A stretch of DNA of 7,478 bases from an uncultured Bacteroidota bacterium (GCA_946479055.1 CAMLEX010000227.1:1-7478); one strand, 5' to 3'; counted from the stretch's first letter, positions 1 through 6,434 are shown. Translations and numbers: made by a program. Notes: generated by a model not told the origin, from the sequence alone.

Positions 1-2
1 CC

Positions 3-1193
3 ATCACTGAATCATTGCGCAATATAGAATTGGTAAAAAGCCTGGGTCTTACTTATCCTGAAATAAAAAGGCTTAGAGAACACACCAAAAAGATATTTGA
101 CCTGGAAATGATGAAAGTGAAAAAAGTAAGAACACTTTCCTTTTTTCAAAGCTCCGCACTTACGCTGCTTAAGCAATCCATACTTTTTATTTTGCTATGG
201 CTTATTTTCCGCGATGTACTGACCACCGGTGAATTGATCAGTATGCAATTCATCTCTACCACCATTTTTGGACCGTTACAGGATCTGGGCAATATCATTC
301 TTTCTTACCGGGAAGCCGAAGCATCGCTGCGCAATTTTGATAAGCTGATGAAACAACCTGTTGAAACAAGACCAGAGGAGCCGATAGAGATTGGAAAATT
401 AACTACATTAAGTTTTAATGATGTTGTGTTCAGGCATAAAACAGCATCGCATAACGCCATTGACGATATTTCTTTTACTGTTAAAAACGGAGAGACCATT
501 GCTTTTGTTGGTCCATCAGGATCGGGGAAGTCAACGCTGGTGAAATTGCTTGTGGGTTTATATAAGCCGGTAAGTGGACAAATTTCTTTCAACAATATTT
601 CAGCAACGGATATACGATATAATGAGATACGGCGACAGATAGGATTTGTGACGCAGGAAACACAGTTATTTTTTGGAACGATCCGGGATAATTTATTATT
701 TGTAAAATCATCGGCTACAGATAAAGAAATGTTAGAAGCTTTACACAAAGCGTCCTGTGATGGAATGTTGTCCCGCTCCGGAAAAGGATTGGATACGATG
801 TTAGGAGAAGGAGGTATGAAACTATCGGGTGGCGAACGCCAGCGTATTGCTATTGCAAGAGCTTTGCTACGTAATCCAGGCCTCATGATCTTTGACGAAG
901 CCACTTCAGCTTTGGATTCATTAACCGAAGAAGCTATTACGGAAACAATAAAAGAAACCTCGGTATTACACGATCCCATTACGATTTTGATAGCTCATCG
1001 TCTTTCCACTATTATGCATGCAGATGTTATTTATGTATTGGAAAAAGGGAAGATCGTTGAGTCGGGATCGCATACTAACCTGGTAGAAAAAAGAGGATTG
1101 TATTATGCTATGTGGCGGCAACAGATCGGGGAAAGAAGAACTGATGTATTGGAAGAGCCTGTTAGTGAGGAGGAAAAAGAGGATCTCAATTAA
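3..1193 (+). CDS. ABC transporter, fused membrane and ATPase domains (5' end missing)
   Basis: This is the C-terminal part of an exporter-type ABC half-transporter in the inner membrane. The frame is open to the left edge (ITES precedes the TTG at 15), so that TTG is not the true start. Numbering from the TTG, residues 1-110 are the end of the transmembrane domain, with a hydrophobic helix near 47-66. Residues about 130-370 are the nucleotide-binding domain with every motif intact: Walker A GPSGSGKST 166-174, Q-loop Q214, signature LSGGE 270-274, Walker B LMIFDE 290-295, D-loop SALD 298-301 and H-loop H328. It should therefore be an active ATPase. The tail after 370 is acidic. Substrate is unknown: lipid, peptide and drug exporters share this layout, and an N-terminal C39 peptidase domain, which would mark a peptide exporter, would lie outside the window. 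The lipoprotein gene 42 bases downstream may be co-transcribed. Confidence 0.93.
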   Translation: MTESLRNIELVKSLGLTYPEIKRLREHTKKIFDLEMMKVKKVRTLSFFQSSALTLLKQSILFILLWLIFRDVLTTGELISMQFISTTIFGPLQDLGNIILSYREAEASLRNFDKLMKQPVETRPEEPIEIGKLTTLSFNDVVFRHKTASHNAIDDISFTVKNGETIAFVGPSGSGKSTLVKLLVGLYKPVSGQISFNNISATDIRYNEIRRQIGFVTQETQLFFGTIRDNLLFVKSSATDKEMLEALHKASCDGMLSRSGKGLDTMLGEGGMKLSGGERQRIAIARALLRNPGLMIFDEATSALDSLTEEAITETIKETSVLHDPITILIAHRLSTIMHADVIYVLEKGKIVESGSHTNLVEKRGLYYAMWRQQIGERRTDVLEEPVSEEEKEDLN

Positions 1194-1235
1194 AAACAGG
1201 CAGCGTATTTGCTATATAGATTTTAAATCATTTTT

Positions 1236-1733
1236 ATGAAACCGGTATCGCTGGTCGTTTGTGGCGTTTTCATAGTGATAGCTTGCAATGATTCGCCAAA
1301 AGAGGATGAAAAAAAATCTGCAACGGCCAGTGACAATGTTATTCATCCGGAAGATTCTGTCAGTGATAAACCTTCTACCGATAGTGTTCCTCAAAATATA
1401 CAAATCGATAGCATTATTCATCTTTCTTTTGCACAAGACAGTACTTCAGTAACGGTAAAGGGCCATTTAGCTAAAAGAGGTGATCCGGTAATTTGTTATT
1501 TGCCGGTAACTATTGGGAAAAAGTTGGCTGCATCTGTTATTCCAGACAATAAAAAAGCAACGATCCGTTTTAGCCATATCTATCTTCCTGATGGTAAATC
1601 AGACGGACCGTTTGGCAATACGCTGATATATGATCTTAAGCAAAAAGGGCTGTATAAAATTTATATCGGCCCCAATATGATGGCGGGAGATCCGGTTAGC
1701 AGCGATTTTGTATTAAAAGTTAAAGTGGAATAA
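1236..1733 (+). CDS. small lipoprotein with a C-terminal beta-rich domain
   Basis: I do not recognise a named family for this 165-residue protein. The N-terminus is a lipoprotein signal peptide: a hydrophobic stretch at 4-16 ends in VIAC with Cys17 as the lipidation site. Asn at +2 gives no strong sorting signal. Residues 18-58 form a polar linker rich in Ser, Asp, Glu and Lys. Residues about 60-165 alternate hydrophobic and polar residues like a beta-sandwich, with Gly and Pro turns (PDGKSDGPFGN at 118-128, IGPNMMAGDP at 144-153). The pattern recalls PPC-like or PliG-like sandwich domains, but that is inference. The ATG at 1236 is chosen because the signal peptide starts there; no Shine-Dalgarno site is visible, which is normal in Bacteroidota. 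It lies 42 bases after the ABC transporter on the same strand, so the two may share a transcript. It is probably anchored in the periplasm or outer membrane. Confidence 0.8.
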   Translation: MKPVSLVVCGVFIVIACNDSPKEDEKKSATASDNVIHPEDSVSDKPSTDSVPQNIQIDSIIHLSFAQDSTSVTVKGHLAKRGDPVICYLPVTIGKKLAASVIPDNKKATIRFSHIYLPDGKSDGPFGNTLIYDLKQKGLYKIYIGPNMMAGDPVSSDFVLKVKVE

Positions 1734-1822
1734 GTTTTATTTATTTTTTATTGTAGTCTCACTATATAGTTAAAGCCATTATGATAATGGAGGATCAAGT
1801 TTGTTATTTACGGGTAGTTGAG

Positions 1823-1945
1823 TTATAATCTGGGGCCATATCTGTCTGGATTTAACTCATATTCACCAATAGTTGCTGCTAATATTTCTTCATCAAAAAA
1901 AACGATGGTTAGAATTTTGCCGGTCCAATCTGTTATAGCCAACAA
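1823..1945 (-). CDS. possible 40-residue ORF or gene remnant
   Basis: The spacer of about 300 bases between the lipoprotein gene and thuA-like contains one minus-strand frame that reads like protein. It runs from a TTG at 1945, directly after an in-frame TAG, to the TAA at 1823-1825. The peptide includes the segment TDWTGKILTIVFFDEEI, followed by AATIGEYELNPDRYGPRL. This mix of acidic residues, Gly, Trp and Pro is unlike the Lys/Asn/Ile/Phe-rich output of AT-rich non-coding DNA. There is no ATG and no clear promoter, so it may be the tail of a decayed gene instead of a working one. I do not recognise the sequence. The rest of the spacer shows no other convincing gene. Confidence 0.3.
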   Translation of the reverse strand: MLAITDWTGKILTIVFFDEEILAATIGEYELNPDRYGPRL

Positions 1946-1980
1946 CTAATTGTTGTTTTTCTTTCTGCTATAATCTTGAT

Positions 1981-2008
1981 TTGCAGATCACAATTTTGCC
2001 TAATTTTA
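1981..2008 (+). promoter_or_regulatory. candidate Bacteroidota-type promoter for thuA-like gene
   Basis: TTG at 1981-1983 is followed after 17 bases by TAATTTTA at 2001-2008. The second element matches the TAnnTTTG -7 consensus except for the last base. A start of transcription near 2015 would leave a leader of about 15 bases before the ATG at 2030. It is a weak match in AT-rich DNA. Confidence 0.3.
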
Positions 2009-2029
2009 AAGCTTATAATGTTTATATAT

Positions 2030-2776
2030 ATGAAAAAAAATGTCGCTTCTATTTTTATCCTTGTGTTGATTTCGTTCTGTAGCATAATACTCTTTGCTTT
2101 TTCAGATGGTCCCGGAAAAAAGCAGCCCAAAGTATTAGTATTTTATAAGACCAATGGCTTTTATCATAAATCTATTCCAGCGGGTATCAGTGCTATACAA
2201 AAGTTGGGAAAGGAAAATGGTTTTGACTGTGATACAACAAAAGATTCCCTGCAATTTAATTCCAAAAACCTGAGGCAATATGCCGCTGTTATTTTTCTGA
2301 ATACAACAATGGATGTATTAGGAGAAGCAGAGCAAATAGCTTTTCAAAAGTTCATCCGGTCAGGAAAAGGATACGCGGGTGTTCATGCAGCTTCCGATAC
2401 TGAATACGGATGGCCCTGGTATAACCAACTGGTAGGAGCTTATTTTAAAAGTCACCCTAAGCAGCAAAAGGCAAAATTGAAAGTAACGGATAATTCATTT
2501 ATCGCTACCCGTCACTTGCCTGCGGAGTGGAGTGTATGGGATGAATGGTATAATTTTAAAAGTACACAGTGGGATAATGTGAAAGTTCTTATCACGTTAG
2601 ATGAAACTAGTATTGAAGGAGGCGAGAATGGTGGTTTTCATCCTGCCTCCTGGTATCATGAATTTGAAGGTGGCCGTTCTTTTTATACGGCGTTGGGTCA
2701 CACCGATGAGACATATAGCGACCCTCTTTTTCTAAAACATCTGTTGGGAGGTATTCAATATGCTATTGGCAAATAG
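2030..2776 (+). CDS. secreted ThuA-domain protein
   Basis: This 248-residue protein carries a ThuA-like domain (trehalose-utilisation family, glutamine-amidotransferase-like fold) over nearly its whole length. Visible motifs are VLVFYKTNGFYHKSIP at 35-50, GVHAASDTEYGWPWY at 117-131 followed by GAYFKSHP at 136-143, DEWYNF at 171-176, and HPASWYHEFEGGRSFYTALGHT, split as HPASWYHEF 204-212 and GGRSFYTALGHT 214-225. Residues 5-24 are a hydrophobic signal peptide and no good lipobox is present, so it is probably periplasmic. The family is linked to trehalose or sucrose use through 3-keto-sugars, but many secreted Bacteroidota and Planctomycetes members have no assigned substrate. The ATG at 2030 is preferred over the TTG at 1976 and ATG at 2018 because MKKN directly precedes the signal peptide and the candidate promoter overlaps the earlier start. 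It is convergent with the MFS gene, with only 27 bases between them. Confidence 0.9.
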   Translation: MKKNVASIFILVLISFCSIILFAFSDGPGKKQPKVLVFYKTNGFYHKSIPAGISAIQKLGKENGFDCDTTKDSLQFNSKNLRQYAAVIFLNTTMDVLGEAEQIAFQKFIRSGKGYAGVHAASDTEYGWPWYNQLVGAYFKSHPKQQKAKLKVTDNSFIATRHLPAEWSVWDEWYNFKSTQWDNVKVLITLDETSIEGGENGGFHPASWYHEFEGGRSFYTALGHTDETYSDPLFLKHLLGGIQYAIGK

Positions 2777-2803
2777 TTCTGTAAATATTTTTAGCAGACT
2801 ACG

Positions 2804-4045
2804 TTAATCCAGTGCTTTTAGTTTCGATACCATCAGGCTTATCGTAATCCCTAGTAGCCCGATCAATGCAAAAGAATAACGAAGGCTCAGCAGCTCGGCA
2901 ACATAACCAATAAGAGGCGGGCCCATTAAAAAACCAAGAAAACTAATACTGGAAACTGCAGCAAGTGCCATGCCGGGAGGAATTTTTGAATTTTTCCCGG
3001 CGGCGCTGTATACCATTGGCACAATCGAAGAAACGCCAAAGCCAACAATCAAAAATCCAATAGTAGCGGTAATGACATGGGGAAAAAGAACAGAAGTAAA
3101 TAAGCCTGTAGAAATAAGTATACCGCTTATACGAAGCATATTCTTTCTGCCATATTTAGCTATCAATCTGTCTCCCACAAACCTGCCACTGGCCATTGCT
3201 ATCATGAATGTAAGATATCCCAGGGCTATCAATGATTTTGGGGCATTAACTATTTGTTGAAAATAAACTCCGCTCCAATCGAACATCGCTCCTTCACTGG
3301 CCATGCTAAAAAAACCAATGACACCCAATTGAACAAGCATTCCGTCTGGCCTGGAGAAAAAAGATTTTTTTTCTGTTGCTGCGGCCCGTCCGCTTTGAAG
3401 ATATTTCTGCATCACCATAATTGTTGTAATAACAAGTGCAGCAACGATCCAAAAATGGAGATAAGGAGAAACAGATTGTCCCATCATTAACAACCCGATA
3501 GCCGCACCTGTAAAACCAGCTGTACTCCATACACCGTGGAAAGAAGTCATGATAGGACGGTCGTATATTTTTTCAGCCCTGACAGCTTGTGTATTTACGG
3601 AAATGTTGCACATATTGCCACAAACCCCAAAAAGAAATAAACCCAGGGCCAGATGCCAGGGCTGTGTAGCGAGGCCAATATTGGTAAGACAAATAGCATA
3701 TAGTACCGCACAGATACGCAACACTTTCTTGCTGCCAAAACTTGTAACCAATCTTCCGGAAAATGGCATGGCTAACAATTGACCCGCAGGCAATGCCAGC
3801 AAAATACTTCCTAATGCCGCATCGCTTAAATGTAAAGTTGATTTAATATCCGGGATACGGCTAGCCCATGATGCGAAGCAAAGCCCCTGGCAAAAAAAGA
3901 ATGTTGACACAGCAATACGAATTTGCTTTTTTGAAGAGACAGGATCTACAGTAGCTGCCTCATTTTTGGTTTTGATAAATGAAGGTCTTATCGGCGCTAT
4001 TATTTTTTGCGGGATTCTTAAAAAATTTATGATGCTGGTTTTCAT
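2804..4045 (-). CDS. MFS transporter, YbjJ-like
   Basis: This is a 413-residue inner-membrane major facilitator, close to the usual 400 residues and 12 helices. The first helix region contains FFFCQGLCFASWASRIPDIK (49-68), a pattern I associate with the YbjJ-like branch. MFS loop motif A appears in both halves, as GRLVTSFGSKKVLR at 97-110 and, more canonically, GDRLIAKYGRKNMLR at 291-305, which supports an intact 6+6 transporter. The roughly 40 residues before the first helix are basic and likely cytosolic. There is no other Met before residue 93, so the ATG at 4045 is the best start. Substrate is unknown: YbjJ-like proteins are often called sugar transporters without proof. Being next to thuA-like makes a sugar-derived solute possible, but the two genes are convergent and so separately transcribed. 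A perfect TATCTTTG element lies about 60 bases upstream. Confidence 0.9.
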   Translation of the reverse strand: MKTSIINFLRIPQKIIAPIRPSFIKTKNEAATVDPVSSKKQIRIAVSTFFFCQGLCFASWASRIPDIKSTLHLSDAALGSILLALPAGQLLAMPFSGRLVTSFGSKKVLRICAVLYAICLTNIGLATQPWHLALGLFLFGVCGNMCNISVNTQAVRAEKIYDRPIMTSFHGVWSTAGFTGAAIGLLMMGQSVSPYLHFWIVAALVITTIMVMQKYLQSGRAAATEKKSFFSRPDGMLVQLGVIGFFSMASEGAMFDWSGVYFQQIVNAPKSLIALGYLTFMIAMASGRFVGDRLIAKYGRKNMLRISGILISTGLFTSVLFPHVITATIGFLIVGFGVSSIVPMVYSAAGKNSKIPPGMALAAVSSISFLGFLMGPPLIGYVAELLSLRYSFALIGLLGITISLMVSKLKALD

Positions 4046-4105
4046 CTTTGTTGCTTTTTATGGAATGGCAAGCAACGAATAAAAGGGAAATTGATAAAAG
4101 ACGAG

Positions 4106-4113
4106 CAAAGATA
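4106..4113 (-). promoter_or_regulatory. -7 promoter element (TATCTTTG) of the MFS gene
   Basis: Read on the minus strand this is TATCTTTG, an exact match to the Bacteroidota TAnnTTTG -7 element. Transcription would begin near 4100 and leave a leader of about 55 bases before the ATG at 4045. No clear TTG is found 19-21 bases upstream, so the promoter may be weak or need an activator; the inverted repeat just upstream could be the binding site. Confidence 0.5.
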
Positions 4114-4127
4114 CAGAATAGAGATTT

Positions 4128-4169
4128 TACAGGTTATTTTTTAACGCTTTTGTAATATTTGAACCTGTA
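4128..4169. repeat. inverted repeat TACAGGTT-N26-AACCTGTA upstream of the MFS gene
   Basis: Two perfect 8-base arms, TACAGGTT at 4128-4135 and AACCTGTA at 4162-4169, are 34 bases apart centre to centre, a little over three helical turns. The gene-proximal arm begins 15 bases upstream of the -7 element, in the region where a -33 element would lie. The placement fits an operator for a dimeric regulator, but a chance repeat or an RNA hairpin in an upstream transcript cannot be excluded. Confidence 0.4.
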
Positions 4170-4221
4170 TCATAACAAGATTGGATTAAACCATGATGAA
4201 AATTATTATCACCACTGTATC

Positions 4222-4270
4222 AATTGTTTTTGTTGAACATAGTAAGCTTACCTGATTTTATAAAACAATT
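4222..4270. repeat. nested inverted repeat downstream of the acidic-protein gene
   Basis: Nine-base arms AATTGTTTT (4222-4230) and AAAACAATT (4262-4270) enclose the perfect palindrome GTAAGCTTAC (4242-4251), with almost the same centre. A second small palindrome, TTTTATAAAA, lies at 4256-4265 and overlaps one arm. The structure begins 9 bases past the stop of the acidic-protein gene, so it may mark the end of that transcript. It is AT-rich and lacks the GC stem and U-tract of a classic intrinsic terminator. Confidence 0.35.
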
Positions 4271-4278
4271 CAGCCTGG

Positions 4279-4785
4279 CTATTGACGGGTATTAATATCA
4301 TTATCCTCGTTTTCCTCATCCACGCTATAGGGATTATTTTCTTCATCTTCTTCACCAATTTCTTCATTAGCGTCGTCCAGCTCACTGCCAGGAACATCAA
4401 GATCCTCGCCGCTCAAATCTGTTTTTTCGTTTAATAACTCTCCATCTTCATCGTATTGATCCAGTTCGGCAGAGTCCAGATTTTTTTGATCAGGTGAATT
4501 TGTTTTTTTGGCTGCATCATCTAATGCTTTTCTTTCATTTTTGGTGACGTTTGTATCAACCGGATTGGATACTTTATCTTCATCAGGATCATCCAGGATA
4601 CCAGCACCTTCTTCATCAGCTGAAGAAATTGTAGTATCAGCGAGTTCACCCAGAGGAGGTACATGAATGTGTTCCTGGCCGGGGATATCTTTTGCATCCG
4701 GCATGTCTATTTCAAACTCTTCTGATTTAAGATGTTTTTTATCTTTTTCTGAATCAGGAAGATCAGTATTTTTATTACGTTTCAT
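4279..4785 (-). CDS. acidic, intrinsically disordered protein
   Basis: This 168-residue protein has no signal peptide or membrane segment, and its function is unknown. By my count 54 of 168 residues are Asp or Glu against 17 Lys or Arg, a net charge near -37. It has no Cys or Trp and few aromatic residues, so it is almost certainly disordered. The first 20 residues are basic (MKRNKN, KDKKHLK) and the rest is acidic. Two pieces look conserved: IPGQEHIHVPPLGELADTT near 34-52, and DVPGSELDDANEEIGEEDEE near 130-149, followed by NNPYS. I recall similar DVPGSELDD...EEIGEEDEEN stretches in other Bacteroidota hypothetical proteins, so this is probably a conserved family. Possible roles are binding cations or basic proteins, or a stress function, but nothing in the sequence decides this. 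The ATG at 4785 is well placed. The gene stands alone, with 54 bases to the doubtful ORF upstream. Confidence 0.8.
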   Translation of the reverse strand: MKRNKNTDLPDSEKDKKHLKSEEFEIDMPDAKDIPGQEHIHVPPLGELADTTISSADEEGAGILDDPDEDKVSNPVDTNVTKNERKALDDAAKKTNSPDQKNLDSAELDQYDEDGELLNEKTDLSGEDLDVPGSELDDANEEIGEEDEENNPYSVDEENEDNDINTRQ

Positions 4786-4798
4786 AATGTTTGGTTTT

Positions 4799-4814
4799 AA
4801 TGATTAAAATCATT
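4799..4814. repeat. palindrome AATGATT-AA-AATCATT before the acidic-protein gene
   Basis: Seven-base perfect arms with a two-base centre lie 13 bases upstream of the ATG at 4785. The same stretch also holds an overlapping TTTTAAT-G-ATTAAAA palindrome. In a transcript it would be in the leader near the start codon, so it could be an operator or a weak leader hairpin. AT-rich DNA gives such palindromes by chance fairly often. Confidence 0.25.
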
Positions 4815-4839
4815 TTGCAGTTACTACTTGTTGAATTAT

Positions 4840-5079
4840 TCAGGTTCTGATGTAGTGAGTCTTTTGCTTGCCAATCCTTAGTTTCCCTTCTGTATCAAAT
4901 ATTATGTGCTTTAGCGATTCGTACTTCTGGCTCATACACCGTTTTTTATATGGGGAATCTTCGCCCCGCAAAGTTCTGGCAATTGCAAAACACCAGGAAG
5001 AAAAATTATATTGAGACAATACAGACATTAAGTCATCAGCAATATCAGATGCTGGATTGTACAATGGAAGAGCCGCCAA
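4840..5079 (-). CDS. doubtful ORF of about 79 residues, no recognised family
   Basis: I do not recognise this product. The minus-strand frame is open from just after a TGA at 5116-5118 to the TGA at 4840-4842, about 91 codons, but contains no ATG near its upstream end; the first is the Met at position 18 of the version starting with TTG at 5079. The translation has ordinary globular composition (YNPASDIADDLMSVLSQYNF, then WCFAIARTLRGEDSPYKKR), with no signal peptide or membrane helix and a basic tail (KLRIGKQKTHYIRT). A consensus AGGAGG lies at 5095-5100 on this strand, but it is inside the open frame and 15 bases before the TTG, too far for normal use. It could be a small gene with an unusual start, a remnant with a lost 5' end, or chance. 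It fills most of the interval between the acidic-protein gene and the small lipoprotein gene. Confidence 0.35.
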   Translation of the reverse strand: MAALPLYNPASDIADDLMSVLSQYNFSSWCFAIARTLRGEDSPYKKRCMSQKYESLKHIIFDTEGKLRIGKQKTHYIRT

Positions 5080-5145
5080 CGATTCTAGTGTAAACCTCCT
5101 GGAATGCCCTTTAATTCATATCTTTTTTTATCATAGGGGAGTGCT

Positions 5146-5310
5146 TTATTTTCTTGTTTTTGCTACAATCCATAAAATGATGACAATAACAAGACCGACC
5201 AGGAAAAAAGCCCACCACATTCCTGCCTTAAAAATTGTTTCTATAGCCCCACAACCGGTAAATACAAAAAGAGTAAAGAATAGGGCAAAGAAAAAGGATG
5301 ACATTTTCAT
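5146..5310 (-). CDS. 54-residue lipoprotein or membrane peptide
   Basis: This short gene reads from ATG at 5310 to TAA at 5146-5148. Residues 1-19 are a hydrophobic signal sequence (MKMSSFFFALFFTLFVF) ending in a lipobox-like FTGC with Cys20. Then comes GAIETIFKAGMWWAFFLVG, followed by a second hydrophobic segment through about residue 50 and a basic end, KTRK. A lipobox followed by IFKAGMWW and one membrane helix resembles a family of tiny Bacteroidota proteins that I recall being labelled, probably wrongly, as phosphatidate cytidylyltransferase; at 54 residues it cannot be that enzyme. The role is unknown; it could be a small envelope protein held in the inner membrane by the helix. A second ATG two codons in is an equally possible start. 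It lies 170 bases from the CvpA-CAP gene on the same strand and may share its transcript. Confidence 0.75.
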   Translation of the reverse strand: MKMSSFFFALFFTLFVFTGCGAIETIFKAGMWWAFFLVGLVIVIILWIVAKTRK

Positions 5311-5319
5311 TGAGTTGCT

Positions 5320-5335
5320 TTTTTAATATTAAAAA
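5320..5335. repeat. palindrome TTTTTAATATTAAAAA before the 54-residue gene
   Basis: This 16-base perfect palindrome ends 10 bases upstream of the ATG at 5310. Allowing one bulged base, the arms extend outward to a GC pair on each side (GCTTTTT with AAAAAGC on the minus strand). It would sit in the leader of the small lipoprotein message, where it could act as an operator or a weak hairpin. The low GC content argues against a strong terminator. Confidence 0.25.
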
Positions 5336-5480
5336 GCCAACTATTATACCATTTTATATTTATCAGAAAAAAGGGAAAATTAGCTACATAACTGGAAGGG
5401 ATAAGTGTAGAAAAGATTGTATGCGGGGTTATAATGTTGAAATGTTTTTCTTTTTGAAAAAAGACCTCTGATATTAACAA

Positions 5481-6434
5481 TTAATCTCTGAACTCCTGGC
5501 TGACCATAAGACCAAAAAAACCTCCATCAAGAATGCCTATCCCAAGCCGGCCAAAAGAGGGATGTAAAATATTTGCACGATGGCCGGGTGAGTTCATAAG
5601 ATTGGTGTGAGCTATTTCCAATGTTTGGGCAAGAGCAAGATTTTCTCCAGCTGCGCTAAACTGTACACCGGAAGCCCTCATTCTGTCAAATGGCGTTTTG
5701 CCTTCAGGACTATTATGTGCAAAGTAGCCTCTCACAAACATATCTCTTGAATGGGCTCTTGCCACACGGGTCATATCGGGATCAGCTTTTAATGCGGGTA
5801 ATCCGGCTTTGGCTCTTTCTTTATTTACCATTTCCAGCATTTTTATTTCTAAAAAAGGACGTACCTCCGCTTTATCATACGTAAATCCAAGCGGTACTTT
5901 TTTATTGGACCTGGGATCTACCATCAGGCTATTCATAGTATGGCGTACCGCTTCATCAAATACAGGAGCCAATTTTTTATTCGCCCATTCTGATTGCATA
6001 GCCAGTTGTGTTGCCCAATGGCTTTCACGGGTTTCTTTGTTAATAGTATCTTTCAAGGGAAGAGCCAGTAACAATGCAGAAATTATGATGGCAATGATCC
6101 AGCCATTGATAGCACCCGGGACTATGCCCAAATATCTGTTTAACCAATAATGATTACTACGCTCCGGTAGTGAACGGATAATAAGAGTAGTGATGACGCC
6201 AATTAATAAACGTGCAAGGATCAAGGTAATTAAAAATGATACAGGCAAAAGCCAAACATTGAGATCAATTATTCTTCTCAATATTGCTGCGGTGTAGCTA
6301 TAAAAAACATAGGCTAGTATAAAACTACCAGCCCAGCCCAATAAATCCAATGAGCCACGTATAAAACCTCGGCTTAAACCTGCCCAAATGGCTAAAAGAA
6401 AAATAATGATTATTGCAAGGTCAACCCAGTTCAT
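5481..6434 (-). CDS. CvpA-CAP fusion membrane protein
   Basis: This 317-residue protein joins two domains. Residues about 3-150 are a CvpA-like (colicin V production family) membrane domain with four hydrophobic segments near 5-20, 30-50, 60-87 and 104-126 and the usual start MNWVDLAIIIIFLLAIWAGLSRGF. Residues about 195-315 are a CAP/SCP domain of the bacterial YkwD type: MVNKERAKAGLPAL, AHSRDM with His228, GYFAHNSPEGKTPFDRM with His240, GENLA with Glu264, and NSPGHRANIL with His285. All the residues usually conserved in the CAP cavity are present. The CAP domain probably faces the periplasm, tethered to the inner membrane. The substrate of such CAP domains is unsettled; a cell-envelope role is likely. 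CvpA is named for a role in colicin V export, but its general function is unclear. The ATG at 6434 is followed directly by the first helix, supporting the start. Confidence 0.92.
   Translation of the reverse strand: MNWVDLAIIIIFLLAIWAGLSRGFIRGSLDLLGWAGSFILAYVFYSYTAAILRRIIDLNVWLLPVSFLITLILARLLIGVITTLIIRSLPERSNHYWLNRYLGIVPGAINGWIIAIIISALLLALPLKDTINKETRESHWATQLAMQSEWANKKLAPVFDEAVRHTMNSLMVDPRSNKKVPLGFTYDKAEVRPFLEIKMLEMVNKERAKAGLPALKADPDMTRVARAHSRDMFVRGYFAHNSPEGKTPFDRMRASGVQFSAAGENLALAQTLEIAHTNLMNSPGHRANILHPSFGRLGIGILDGGFFGLMVSQEFRD

Noticed and set aside
305..979. Long minus-strand open frame of 224 codons
   Set aside because: It lies wholly inside the ABC transporter gene, opposite the Walker A and signature motifs, and its translation shows no family features.
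1781..1828. Fifteen-codon ATG frame after GCCATT in the spacer
   Set aside because: It is too short and has no promoter, start context or recognisable peptide.
1941..1960. Hairpin AACAAC-TAATT-GTTGTT followed by T residues
   Set aside because: The stem has only two GC pairs and lies about 200 bases past the nearest plus-strand stop, so it is not a convincing terminator.
5095..5100. AGGAGG on the minus strand as a working ribosome binding site
   Set aside because: No ATG, GTG or TTG lies 4-12 bases downstream; the nearest TTG is 15 bases away, so it is noted only as odd.
5057..5326. Plus-strand open frame of 89 codons
   Set aside because: It covers the minus-strand 54-residue lipoprotein gene, which has a signal sequence, lipobox and FKAGMWW motif; the plus-strand translation has none.
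5450..5463. CTTTTT-GA-AAAAAG hairpin beyond the CvpA-CAP stop codon
   Set aside because: One GC pair with a two-base loop is too weak for a terminator and such A/T runs are common here.
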